DNA of 64,000 nt from Terriglobus sp. RCC_193 (GTDB lineage: Bacteria > Acidobacteriota > Terriglobia > Terriglobales > Acidobacteriaceae). The stretch is from contig NZ_JBFUPK010000001.1 in the NCBI RefSeq assembly GCF_041355105.1, forward strand, positions 1,302,001-1,366,000, written 5' to 3'. This document shows, piece after piece, positions 37,672-45,733 of the stretch (the first letter of the stretch is position 1; each line of letters starts with the position of its first letter). The translations under genes and the position numbers were made by a program. The notes under the pieces were generated by a model, which saw nothing but the letters and a program-made list of their open reading frames with translations, did no database searches and was not told where the DNA came from.

Positions 37672-38688
37672 TTAATCGCTTGTTCGCAGAACTTGTCCTA
37701 GAAGCACGTCTCCCGGAGCGACCTGACCGCACGTGATCGCATGGACCGTTCCAACGATGGCGGCGTTCGCGGGGGTGCGGACGCCGCATTGCCTGGCGAC
37801 ATCTACAACGTACCCATTGATGAAGTCGATTTCGGTGACATGCCCACGCTCAATGTCCTGTGACATCGATGGTTTCGCGTCGCCGTATCCTTGGACTATT
37901 TGATCAAGCCAGCGGTTATGCGCTTCGCTAGGGACACTGCGACCGCGCCATGCAGGTGGTATCGGATCCACGATCATCCGTTCCGGTTGTGCGCCGTTCG
38001 CAAGAGCCACGGACAGGGCCTCATCGTATATCCGGTCAAAGAGTTCGCGGCCGACTGACGAGCTAATGTACTCTCGCATCGGCCTGCCTGTAATCGCACC
38101 GATTGTAGTTACGGAGCAGTTCAAAAGGAGCTTTGACCAGATGGAACCTGTCAGATTCGGAGATGTACGCACCTCGATTGCTCGACCGAGCTCTTCACCA
38201 ACCCTTTCGGTACGCTCGCTTCTGCCACCGGCAAGTTCGCCAATCAACAGATGTCCGGCATTCCTTTGTTCATAGACACCAGGTTCGACCATCGTCGCGC
38301 CGAGATTTGAGATGCCGCCAAGTACCTTATTTACGCCGAAGCGATCCGCAAGCATCCGCGCGACCCCACCGTTCTGTATCGGCAACAAAACTCCACTGGG
38401 CACGAGCAAGGGCATCAAGACTGGGGCGATATTCAAGGCATCCTGTGCTTTCGTGGCGAGCACGATCAGATGAAATTTACTCCCTTTTCGATAGTTCGTA
38501 ATCGGGGCAACGTCTACCGCGGCCACCTGTACGTCTCCTCCGATCCCGGAGACGCGCAGCCCTGATTCTCGCAGTGCTTCTGCGGATTCGGCACTACGAG
38601 TCGCCAGGCAAACATCGATTCCCCGATCGATTGCACGCGCTGCAATCGTCCCACCCAACGCTCCGATGCCCACGATCAATATCTTCAT
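37672..38688 (-). CDS. panE: Ketopantoate reductase family (PanE/ApbA) protein
   Basis: 338 residues from the ATG at 38688, which has AAGGAGG 6 bases upstream. NADPH-binding Rossmann start MKILIVGIGALGGTIAARA. The substrate-site lysine is in LATKAQD, and the mid motif LPIQNGG matches the PanE NG element. The C-terminal domain has SIWSKLLLNCSVTTIGAITG, with the catalytic-type lysine in WSKLL and asparagine in LLNC. Reduces 2-dehydropantoate to pantoate in coenzyme A synthesis, though many paralogues act on other 2-oxo acids. No other pantothenate gene is near, so the symbol is by family. Confidence 0.75.
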   Translation of the reverse strand: MKILIVGIGALGGTIAARAIDRGIDVCLATRSAESAEALRESGLRVSGIGGDVQVAAVDVAPITNYRKGSKFHLIVLATKAQDALNIAPVLMPLLVPSGVLLPIQNGGVARMLADRFGVNKVLGGISNLGATMVEPGVYEQRNAGHLLIGELAGGRSERTERVGEELGRAIEVRTSPNLTGSIWSKLLLNCSVTTIGAITGRPMREYISSSVGRELFDRIYDEALSVALANGAQPERMIVDPIPPAWRGRSVPSEAHNRWLDQIVQGYGDAKPSMSQDIERGHVTEIDFINGYVVDVARQCGVRTPANAAIVGTVHAITCGQVAPGDVLLGQVLRTSD

Positions 38689-38809
38689 TTCAACCTCCTT
38701 ACGGCTCGTCGTAAAGCCCAACTTCTGGAACCGCAATCTTATCGAGCCCACTTGCAACAAATCGATGGTGAGGAATGTGAAGGAACAGCGCAATTGCGCC
38801 CGCCACGGC

Positions 38810-39505
38810 TCATCCTCCCTTGTTGCGGTCTCGGAATGGGATCAGTCGGCCATCCAAAATGCTTGTCGTTCGTTTCACCATGGCTGTGAAGGCAGACACC
38901 AATTCCATGTCGAGGCGTGTTCGTTTCCCGGCCATTCGCTCGAGGGCATCATCCCTTCGCATCGGCTCAGCATATGGCCGCACCTCGGTCATCGCGGCAA
39001 AAACATCGCAGATGGTAACAAGGCGTACCGATACAGGGATCTCTGTTGCCCTAAGACTCCGCGGATATCCGCTTCCGTCGAGCCGCTCGTGATGATCTCG
39101 CACGACTGCCAAAACCGTTCGATTAGTTTCCCCATCTTTTCGTAGCATTTCGTAGCCGAGTCGCGGGTGAGATTGCATCATTTCAATCTCAGAAGGAGTC
39201 AGTAAAGAAGGCTTGTTGAGAATGGGGAGAGGGATTTCTATCTTTCCGATATCGTGCAACAAACCGGCCAGTGCCAGCGTGCGTTGTTCGATTACGTGCT
39301 GCCCGAGGAATGCAGAGAACGACGCGCTTAATCCGGACACAAAGAGGCTGTGACGAAGCAGTGCGGGGTCATATGAAGCCAAACGTCGCATCCAATAATT
39401 GTTGGGAAGAGACTCCACGACGCTAAGAGGGGACACACTCGCATCCTCCACTACAAGGCAGAACATATCTTGCGAGGACTCATCCCCATGATCTAGTCGC
39501 TTCAT
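38810..39505 (-). CDS. HD-GYP domain protein (probable cyclic-di-GMP phosphodiesterase)
   Basis: About 231 residues. HD motif LLHDIGKIEIP and the GYP-type motif DHHERLDGSGYP are intact, followed by VRLVTICDVFAAMTEVRPY. These are the metal and substrate positions of HD-GYP phosphodiesterases that break down cyclic-di-GMP. There is no receiver or sensor domain, only a short helical N-terminus. The start is uncertain: the ATG at 39505 has GGGAGG only one base away, a GTG three codons earlier has no clear site. Copy A of a 169-bp repeat with motif site 2 lies about 190-360 bp upstream. Confidence 0.78.
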   Translation of the reverse strand: MKRLDHGDESSQDMFCLVVEDASVSPLSVVESLPNNYWMRRLASYDPALLRHSLFVSGLSASFSAFLGQHVIEQRTLALAGLLHDIGKIEIPLPILNKPSLLTPSEIEMMQSHPRLGYEMLRKDGETNRTVLAVVRDHHERLDGSGYPRSLRATEIPVSVRLVTICDVFAAMTEVRPYAEPMRRDDALERMAGKRTRLDMELVSAFTAMVKRTTSILDGRLIPFRDRNKGG

Positions 39506-39693
39506 ACCTCCCACACTTCGGTTGCATTTCTTAGATCGAGATCATCAACGGGTATGTTTGATGATCTCGAGAGCGAACGGCTGGTTGGTCTTTTTGCCGC
39601 TTTTACTCTGAGAGAAAAGGGGGATGTACAGGAAACATTTACCAAGTTGGCTCTGTTCCATACGGGATTCTCGGTGCCGCGTATCGCCTTTTC

Positions 39694-39862
39694 TGAGACC
39701 ACGAAATCAGTGTTTCAGTACGACGAACCAGTGAGGCAAGGGTCAGCACGAGCAACTACATCAAGAAGACAGCAGCCCTCATGTCACCACGGTCACAATT
39801 TGTAACGATTGGTCACTTTGGATTTTTAGCAAGCAGATTAGGTGAGCCCGCAGCACCTCGGC
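39694..39862. repeat. Direct repeat copy A (about 169 bp)
   Basis: About 90% identical by eye to 45275-45442, same orientation, 5.58 kb apart. It contains the operator-like motif array and, read leftwards, an ATG with MRAAVFL codons interrupted by a stop and then LLVLTLASL, which looks like a decayed signal peptide. The two copies bracket the TIGR03435 and lanthipeptide genes. Confidence 0.75.
39783..39816 (-). promoter_or_regulatory. Regulon motif site 2 (in repeat A)
   Basis: GTCAC at 39783 and 39792, GTAAC at 39802, GTCAC at 39812: near-perfect 10-bp spacing. Oriented toward the minus-strand HD-GYP gene, whose start is about 280 bp away. Confidence 0.5.
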
Positions 39863-39877
39863 GCCAAGACAGAGCTA

Positions 39878-40060
39878 CTACAAGTAATCGTGTCCATCAA
39901 CCACATTGAATTCCGCTGATTCTTCGGCAAACTCATGCAATAAGTAGGCGTGGCCAACGCCGAATAGCGTGAAGATGCGATCGCCCGGCTCTGCAATACG
40001 TCGCAGGTTTTCTATGATGTTCAGATTTCCCGTATACCAGCTACCTACCCAGTTGGCGCC
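39878..40060 (-). pseudogene. C-terminal fragment of a DUF5694-like protein
   Basis: 61 codons without a start (a TAG precedes it directly). The residues include WYTGNLNIIENLRRIAEPGDRIF followed by FGVGHAYLLHEF and a DYL end, the closing pattern of DUF5694/TraB-like proteins. Only the tail survives, next to repeat copy A, which suggests the repeat junction replaced the rest. Confidence 0.5.
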
Positions 40061-40286
40061 TTCCTATTTCGTTTTTTAGAAGGGCTGAACACTCTGTCAG
40101 CTCAACAGCAGTTTTGCTGAACAGCCTTCCGAGGGCCGGTTCCCGATCCGAAAAGGAGTTCTCGGGTTTCACATGGCGTGGCGTTCGCTTGTTAGATCAG
40201 AGTTCCCCAGAGACAACGCAGTTCGCCGCACCGTGTGCCAGAGGGGCTATCGTTTTCGTTTGGACAAAGGGACTAGATGCGTTCGT

Positions 40287-41462
40287 CTAGTTGTCACTCG
40301 GCTTTTCGACATGGTCGATGACCATGACGTCGACGGTGGCCCTCGCCGCATCCAGCTTCAGGCCGATTTGCTCTTGAATCGCCGTATAGATAGGGGGAGG
40401 AGCGTCCGGTGAATCATCGGGGATGATCTTTACGCCGAAGGCAGTAAACTGAGTCTCATCCGGCGTCCATTTCAAAAGACCATCAAACCGCCCCTGTAGA
40501 TGGGTGCGATCCACGACCGGCCGATCAAAGACGCCTGCCTGCATCCAATGCGCGAAACCGTCCATGGTGATGTTTCGAAAGGTGAGATGACCGAGCTTCG
40601 TGAAGTTGAAGCTGCTTATCGTTTTGTTATCAGCGCTGCTCTCCACCATTTTCGGACCACCCTTGGCTACAGTCAAAACGTATGCCGACATTTCCTTTTT
40701 GTCTGTGTGGTACTTCAACGCAAAGCGACTTTCCAATAGTTTGCGCATGATTCCTCGCAACTGAGCCTCGCTGGGTGTGCCGGGGAGATCTGGCGTAGCG
40801 GCAACATCAAAGCGATCGGACTCCGCCCACGAGGGTGCCCCAACAATCTGTTTGCTGTGGACGTTGTAAGCAAACATCATCAGATCGCTCAACGTCGTGT
40901 TTTGCGTACGCAGCTTCCCCCCGTTGCCACTCAACCACTTGCCCTGTACGTTTGGGTCACTCAGCTTAACGGTGGCAACCTCGAAATTTGGGTCGGCATT
41001 GGGATCCATCGACGCTTGGGATGCTCGCGGCTTCGGAATCGACCAAGCGGTGTCGGGCGTAGTTTTTAGCAGAATCAGTGGCGTCGTCTGGTCGCCCTGC
41101 TTCCAATCGCCGATGAAACTGCTTCCATCTTCGGAAATCCTTCCCCTAAAAGTGCTATCAATTGCATCCACCTCAAGCCAGAGTGCTCCGGACTGGAACG
41201 TGGTTTTCTTGATGGTGATAGGTTGGTCCCCCTGATCGATCATAAAAATTACCGAACGGAGTGTGCCATCTGGCATTTTCGTGATCTTTACTACAGCCCT
41301 ACGATCCCTGTCCCCGTGTAAAGTCCCCTGCCATGTCCCTTCGATATTGGCTATCACCGCGACGGCTTTTGAAGTTACGGACTGGGCCTGGACGAAAGTA
41401 ATCGTCCGCGCACTTAACAGGAATGCAATCACTAACTTCCCGCCTACGGATCTGAATGGCAT
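40287..41462 (-). CDS. TIGR03435-family exported protein
   Basis: About 391 residues from the ATG at 41462, which has GAGGT upstream and a signal peptide (GGKLVIAFLLSARTITFVQAQ). The first 130 residues are a beta-rich domain beginning IEGTWQGTLHG. The rest is the TIGR03435 domain (FEVATVKLSDP, LMMFAYNVHSKQIVGAPSWAESDRFDVAATPD, LRGIMRKLLESRFALKYH, VFDRPVVDRTHLQGRFDGLLKWTPDE, VMVIDHVEKPS). The family is expanded in soil Acidobacteria; function unknown. It lies downstream of lanKC on the same strand with about 200 bp between. Confidence 0.83.
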   Translation of the reverse strand: MPFRSVGGKLVIAFLLSARTITFVQAQSVTSKAVAVIANIEGTWQGTLHGDRDRRAVVKITKMPDGTLRSVIFMIDQGDQPITIKKTTFQSGALWLEVDAIDSTFRGRISEDGSSFIGDWKQGDQTTPLILLKTTPDTAWSIPKPRASQASMDPNADPNFEVATVKLSDPNVQGKWLSGNGGKLRTQNTTLSDLMMFAYNVHSKQIVGAPSWAESDRFDVAATPDLPGTPSEAQLRGIMRKLLESRFALKYHTDKKEMSAYVLTVAKGGPKMVESSADNKTISSFNFTKLGHLTFRNITMDGFAHWMQAGVFDRPVVDRTHLQGRFDGLLKWTPDETQFTAFGVKIIPDDSPDAPPPIYTAIQEQIGLKLDAARATVDVMVIDHVEKPSDN

Positions 41463-41663
41463 ACCGACCTCGCTATTGGATAACATCCTAATTTTTAGTT
41501 GAACCGCAGGCGGAGATGAGCCCAAAGCACTAGTTACATGCAATCCCTTAATAGATTTCGTCGGAGTTATGACCCCTTGGAGTTCAAGAGAATACGTTTT
41601 CCCTGACGTGGCTAAATAGACTTGTACACGCGAAAGCGTTTCTCGAAGTTCCGCGGTAGAAGC

Positions 41664-44324
41664 CTAGACGTCCCTCTTCATATCAACCAACACTTCTGGG
41701 TCTGAGAAGAAGTCTGCTGGCTGGAACCATTTGTACCTGTATAACGTGCGCATTACCCCAGCCACTCCTGTCGCGTAATCACAGGATACCCGGAACAATC
41801 CCTCCCCCGGTACGGTCCTCATGCCGGATCTAGGTATCAGGTAGAGGTCGTTAAGACCGCAAAGCGGGCGGCGCGCCATCTCCAGATACTTCCGATCCTT
41901 AGAAAGGAGATATGCATCTGTGAGCGCGTCTACAAAGCTGCCGAGGCCAAAGAAGAGACCGCTTGAGACTGCATATTTGCGATGGACGTCCTTGAGAATT
42001 CGATCGGATATATCCCACATGCCATAGCGCATAGCGACCTTGACGATTCCGGCGCTGCCTTCTTCTATATACGGTACAGCGGTATGCTCCCCGGTTCCCC
42101 GGGGGAAGGTCACAATGCCTGTCTCGCGTTCCACGGCCTGGGCGAGATCATAGGCTAATGCCTTCTCGCCGGCTGACCGATACTTGGATTCCCCTGTCCT
42201 TTCGTAAGCACGTAACAGGAACAAGGCCACCCCACTCTGACCGTACCCTAACCCAACATGGATATTGGACCCGTTTTGCCAGAAGACGCCCTCCCGATCA
42301 ATGATCGCCGTGTCGATTAGCTGATCGGCTATCGCAACTGCGCTACGGAGATAGTCATCCCGTTCGTACCTCTGATGCATGTAGAGATTGGCCATTCCAA
42401 TTCCAGCCATACCGTACAAAAGGCTATGGTGCGCTGATCTCATTGGGCTATTGTTTGCGACCTCCATTAACTGGATCGCTGCATCGTGCTCGCCGAGTGT
42501 TGCAAGGCACCACGCAATACCCGCTGCCCCGGTGAGCAATCCTGGGGCAATGTTCGATACCGATAGTGTGTCGCACTTATCCCTTAACCAATCAATTCCC
42601 GCCGATGGGATGTCCACATCACAACTCGTCAAGGCGTAAAGCACACCAGCGGCACCAAATCCGAGTCCGAGACTATTTGTCCGATATGCAAAGGGGTCTG
42701 CCGGGAAAAGACTCGCCTCATTCGTGTTTAGGTGCGCAAGGAGGAAGTCACCGAGCCCCTTGATCGCCTCGTCAATGTCGAACTCAGCAGGTTGTGCGGA
42801 GAGAGGACAGCTGACCGGCGTGGAGGACTCTTCAAGAAGAATTCGTGCCTCCTGGAGTGTCATCGAATTCGCTGCCAACCCGCTTATGATCGGGTAGAGA
42901 TTGGTGTTCTCCCACCCGATGTCGCGCAACATCACAGAGAGACACCCGGAGAATAGATCCTCACGCAGGCTAGCCGCGGCGGCGATTGGGAACATTAGAT
43001 AAAGCATGATTGCCGCGACGCTATAAAGATCGTCGTACATCTCTGCAGCCATGAGTTCCGGCGCAGATCTTCGAAAGCCCGGCGTGTAAAGTTCGATAGG
43101 CGTGTCGGTGCCCGGCCTGTAGGCACCATCAAAGTCCAATAGACTTACCTGGAACGTGGACGGGTTGACCTTGATGTTATTAGCCGAGAGATCGCCAAAG
43201 ATGATGCCGGCAGCGTGAACTGAGCTCAATGCATCAATGAGGCTCATTGCTATCGTTCTATAGTCATCGAAATACCGGCTGCTCGAATTCCGGGTTGGGT
43301 ATACCTGCAGCAGGGGGCTCCTACTAAGCATGATTGAACGGAGATCGACTCCTCCGAGATATTCTTCAACGAGAAATGAGTTCTCCCAACTTTGAAAGAA
43401 GTCGTAAGGTTCGGGCGCGATCCGGGCCGGCCTCAGCACCTCCAGTAGTTCCATTTCTCTTCTTAGAAGTGCAGGCGCATCCGTTTCCGTCCCATACATG
43501 AGTGTGTACGGGCGGGCCTCCTTGATGATCACGGTTCGTGAGCTTTGACAATCATCCGCGAGATACACGCCGCCCGAATTGGAAAACGCGAGGGCCTCTA
43601 TAACTCGATAGCGGTCATTCAGCAGTACATCCTCAGCTTCGTCGCTCTCTTCTTGAGCAAAAGGATCATCCACCCAAGGAGGAAGGCTGAAGTATGGCTG
43701 CCTAATGTCTGCCACAAGCTCCCCACCCGGTGTCGGAATTACAGGAGTGCGAAGCCCCGTATACTCAAGCCTACTCGTTGGCCAGATGCCACCAAAACGA
43801 TAGTAGAGCACCCTACAGTCCTTATAGCGACGATCCGAAAGGATGAAGGGACCTTTCTCTTTTCGAAGTACAGAGTAGAGAGCTTCGAGGATCTCGAAAC
43901 ATTCATCAACATTCTGTGGATACACGGTCATGAACTTCCCTGATCCGCCGCGCGCCCATAGTTTATGGGTCATCATCGTGAGAACTTGGCGATCCAAGGC
44001 AAATTTGAAGGGTATATCGCGCGGAAGAAGGACGTCGCAAACGTTTCCGAGGATACGTTGGTCGTTCCAGACACTTGCTGAAACGTGAACCTTCCAGCCA
44101 CTCTGCGGCAGTTGAACTTCTTGCAGGGCGTTGTGGCACCAAAGGCCGTCACGAACGAGCGTGGCGGCCTTATCGAACTCCCTTTGTTTTGCCGCAACCA
44201 GCGAAGTGTAAATTTCACTCGGCCGATACTTCTCTTCTAGGGCCTCATAAAATGTGGGACTCGTTAAGGTGTAAGTAATCTTGTTATCGTGCCGGATGTC
44301 GCGCAAGAACGTAACATTGCCCAT
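41664..44324 (-). CDS. lanKC: Class III lanthipeptide synthetase LanKC
   Basis: 886 residues that phosphorylate, dehydrate and cyclise a Ser/Cys-rich peptide. Residues 1-220 are the lyase-type N-terminal domain (FKFALD, KLWARGGSGKFMTVYP). Residues about 235-520 form a protein kinase: IIKEARPY carries the ATP lysine, GIIFGDLSANNIKV is the catalytic loop, and LLDFDGA replaces DFG. The C-terminal 340 residues are a LanC-like cyclase toroid: GLGFGAAGVLYAL, GLLTGAAGIAWCL, LLYGMAGIGMANL, GLGYGQSGVALFLL, SGLFFGLGSF. The WCxG and CHG zinc ligands of class I, II and IV cyclases are absent, which fits class III rather than LanL. The ATG at 44324 has GGAAAG 6 bases upstream. Three precursor genes precede it on the same strand. 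Confidence 0.9.
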   Translation of the reverse strand: MGNVTFLRDIRHDNKITYTLTSPTFYEALEEKYRPSEIYTSLVAAKQREFDKAATLVRDGLWCHNALQEVQLPQSGWKVHVSASVWNDQRILGNVCDVLLPRDIPFKFALDRQVLTMMTHKLWARGGSGKFMTVYPQNVDECFEILEALYSVLRKEKGPFILSDRRYKDCRVLYYRFGGIWPTSRLEYTGLRTPVIPTPGGELVADIRQPYFSLPPWVDDPFAQEESDEAEDVLLNDRYRVIEALAFSNSGGVYLADDCQSSRTVIIKEARPYTLMYGTETDAPALLRREMELLEVLRPARIAPEPYDFFQSWENSFLVEEYLGGVDLRSIMLSRSPLLQVYPTRNSSSRYFDDYRTIAMSLIDALSSVHAAGIIFGDLSANNIKVNPSTFQVSLLDFDGAYRPGTDTPIELYTPGFRRSAPELMAAEMYDDLYSVAAIMLYLMFPIAAAASLREDLFSGCLSVMLRDIGWENTNLYPIISGLAANSMTLQEARILLEESSTPVSCPLSAQPAEFDIDEAIKGLGDFLLAHLNTNEASLFPADPFAYRTNSLGLGFGAAGVLYALTSCDVDIPSAGIDWLRDKCDTLSVSNIAPGLLTGAAGIAWCLATLGEHDAAIQLMEVANNSPMRSAHHSLLYGMAGIGMANLYMHQRYERDDYLRSAVAIADQLIDTAIIDREGVFWQNGSNIHVGLGYGQSGVALFLLRAYERTGESKYRSAGEKALAYDLAQAVERETGIVTFPRGTGEHTAVPYIEEGSAGIVKVAMRYGMWDISDRILKDVHRKYAVSSGLFFGLGSFVDALTDAYLLSKDRKYLEMARRPLCGLNDLYLIPRSGMRTVPGEGLFRVSCDYATGVAGVMRTLYRYKWFQPADFFSDPEVLVDMKRDV

Positions 44325-44544
44325 TATTTCTTTCCATTGGTTTGCTGTCAGACCGGCGGTCGCTGATTGCTGACAATATGGGTGCGCAGTCAGCTCTGGA
44401 GTGGCATTTTACTAAGATGGCGTCTCGGAGCACCCATTGTGTGGGCGGACCGATCGGACGTCTCATAGGTTGAGATGGATGGAACTCCTAAGCGCGAGAG
44501 CGGTGTATGAATGGGAGTTACACGGGCTAAGTATCTTATTGTCA

Positions 44545-44585
44545 TTCCGGAGCCGATAGACAAAACTGACTACCCGACTCCGGAA
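44545..44585 (-). terminator. Stem-loop between the precursor genes and lanKC
   Basis: Left arm TTCCGGAGCCGATAG (44545-44559) pairs with CTACCCGACTCCGGAA (44570-44585), with one mismatch and one small internal loop; the loop is ACAAAACTGA. It begins 13 bp after the stop of the first-listed precursor and about 220 bp before lanKC. There is no T-run, so partial termination or RNA processing that favours precursor over enzyme is the likely role. Confidence 0.5.
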
Positions 44586-44597
44586 CGATATTGAGAA

Positions 44598-44699
44598 CTA
44601 ACCAGTACAGCAGAAGAACCAACTGCTGCTGCAGCTACTGCCGCTATCGTCTTCGTTCTTGGATAAACCAAGTTTCTGAAGGGAGAGAACCTTTTGCAT
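44598..44699 (-). CDS. lanA: Class III lanthipeptide precursor A1
   Basis: 33-residue peptide starting at the ATG 44699 with AAAGGAG 6 bases upstream. The leader begins M-Q-K-VLSLQKL, carrying the class III LLxLQ-type recognition motif, followed by an acidic NEDD. The core is SSCSSSWFFCC with a TG end. Within it Ser-x-x-Ser followed by 3-5 residues and Cys gives the labionin pattern, and the paired cysteines at the end leave one free for a disulfide. It is the precursor nearest to lanKC and the most divergent of the three. Confidence 0.82.
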   Translation of the reverse strand: MQKVLSLQKLGLSKNEDDSGSSCSSSWFFCCTG

Positions 44700-44766
44700 T
44701 TGAGCTCCTTTGATCGTTGGGTTTGTCACCAAGGAATGTCCGAATGGACCGGTTGGCACGACGGAC

Positions 44767-44868
44767 CTAGGTGCAGCAAACAAACCAGCTACTACTACAG
44801 CTGTTGCCCGGATCGTCTTCGTTCTTCGTTTTGACTGGGAGCTTCTGAAGTAAGAGAACGTTCTGCAT
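44767..44868 (-). CDS. lanA: Class III lanthipeptide precursor A2
   Basis: 33-residue peptide starting at the ATG 44868 with AGGAGG 4 bases upstream. The leader motif is VLLLQKL, then a lysine-rich VKTK and NEDDPG. The core is SCSSSWFVCC followed by a single T. It differs from A3 by a few residues only, while its codons differ more often at silent positions, for example in the serine run, which argues that the peptide is kept by selection. Confidence 0.82.
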   Translation of the reverse strand: MQNVLLLQKLPVKTKNEDDPGNSCSSSWFVCCT

Positions 44869-44945
44869 ATGACCTCCTCTTTCAATGTTCGGATTTGATG
44901 TTTCGGCTGTGGACACAACGATCGTCAAGATCGCTTCGTGGGGGA

Positions 44946-45050
44946 TTAGCCTGCGCAGCAAACGAACCAGCTGCTGCTGCAGCTATTGCCGGGATCATCT
45001 TCATTCTTCGTTTTGAGTGGGAGCTTCTGTAGTGAGAGAACATTCTGCAT
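44946..45050 (-). CDS. lanA: Class III lanthipeptide precursor A3
   Basis: 34-residue peptide starting at the ATG 45050 with GGAGG 5 bases upstream. Leader VLSLQKL, then LKTK and NEDDPGN. The core is SCSSSWFVCC with an AG end: Ser23, Cys24, Ser25-27, Trp28, Cys31, Cys32. Ser23-x-x-Ser26 with Cys31 or Cys32 could form a labionin; Cys24 and the remaining cysteine could form a disulfide. It is the first gene of the minus-strand operon A3-A2-A1-lanKC. Confidence 0.82.
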   Translation of the reverse strand: MQNVLSLQKLPLKTKNEDDPGNSCSSSWFVCCAG

Positions 45051-45180
45051 ATGGACCTCCTTTCTGAAAATGGCGCAAAGACGCTTGGGAACCCAGGGGA
45101 CCGTCTCTATAGAGAAGGCGACTATGACCGCAAGAAGCGGTGGATGAGTTGGTTCCTCAATGCACTAATGTCTTTTAGTG

Positions 45181-45240
45181 ATTCGAACTACATGTGCTTT
45201 AAGCTTCGAATAACTTGTATTCGCAGATGAGTGATCACTC
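45181..45240 (-). promoter_or_regulatory. Palindromes in the lanA promoter region
   Basis: ATTCGAA (45181-45187) and TTCGAAT (45205-45211) form an inverted repeat, and GAGTGATCACTC (45229-45240) is a perfect 12-bp palindrome. All lie 130-190 bp upstream of precursor A3. They are candidate operators for the lanthipeptide operon; no specific regulator can be named. Confidence 0.4.
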
Positions 45241-45274
45241 TCTAAAACCAGAGACATGCCAGGCATCAGGATGT

Positions 45275-45442
45275 TGAGAGCACGAGATCAGTGTTTCAGT
45301 TCGACGAACCAGTGAGACAAGGGGAAACACAGCAACTAGTTCAAGAAGACAGCAGCCCTCATGTCACCACAGTCACAATTTGTAACGATTGGTCACTTTG
45401 GGTTTCCAGAAAGCAGATTAGGTGAGCCCGCAGCATCTCGGC
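45275..45442. repeat. Direct repeat copy B (about 168 bp)
   Basis: Second copy of the 39694-39862 repeat, about 90% identical by eye with one single-base indel. Contains motif site 3 and the same MRAAVFL beginning on the minus strand, here also closed by a stop. Confidence 0.75.
45363..45396 (-). promoter_or_regulatory. Regulon motif site 3 (in repeat B)
   Basis: GTCAC at 45363 and 45372, GTAAC at 45382, GTCAC at 45392. Oriented leftwards, toward the lanthipeptide precursors, whose first start codon is about 315-330 bp away; it could drive that operon through a long leader, or a short decayed gene. Confidence 0.5.
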
Positions 45443-45635
45443 AGCCCGCCGGAGGACTTTCGACTGGTAACGTCGGCCCTGGTCAACACATCGCTCGGTG
45501 GTTATGGCCGAATGGAGCAATGAATACAGTGCCCATCGAGTTGATCTTTGCCATCCGTCCTCTTCGCCGAAGCCGGGCACGAGGTCGCCTTTCTCGCATC
45601 CAATAGCCCGGCTCCGTGTGTATGTAACGAGCTCG

Positions 45636-45650
45636 ATGACCAATCGTTAC
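45636..45650 (+). promoter_or_regulatory. Regulon motif site 4
   Basis: ATGACCAATCGTTAC, one mismatch from the consensus GTGACCAATCGTTAC, on the plus strand toward the first secretin gene (start 45734, 84 bp away). A TATTTT about 25 bp downstream could be a -10 element. Confidence 0.55.
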
Positions 45651-45733
45651 AAAGCGGACCGCGCCAGCCTATTTTTAGAACGTCTATCGCATTGAGCTGC
45701 TGCACCTCTGGCACACATTCGATTCAACGCGAT

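Noticed and set aside
40173-40412. Plus-strand frame with a CQRGYRFR stretch resembling the end of a CadC-like winged helix
   Set aside because: Most of it lies antisense to the TIGR03435 gene and no other winged-helix residues are present.
41664-44324. Class IV (LanL) assignment of the lanthipeptide synthetase
   Set aside because: The zinc-ligand motifs WCxG and CHG of LanL cyclases are absent from the C-terminal domain.
45359-45643. Minus-strand frame of 94 codons ending in the repeat B sequence
   Set aside because: Covers motif sites and the secretin promoter, has no known features, and the matching part in repeat A is not kept as a frame.
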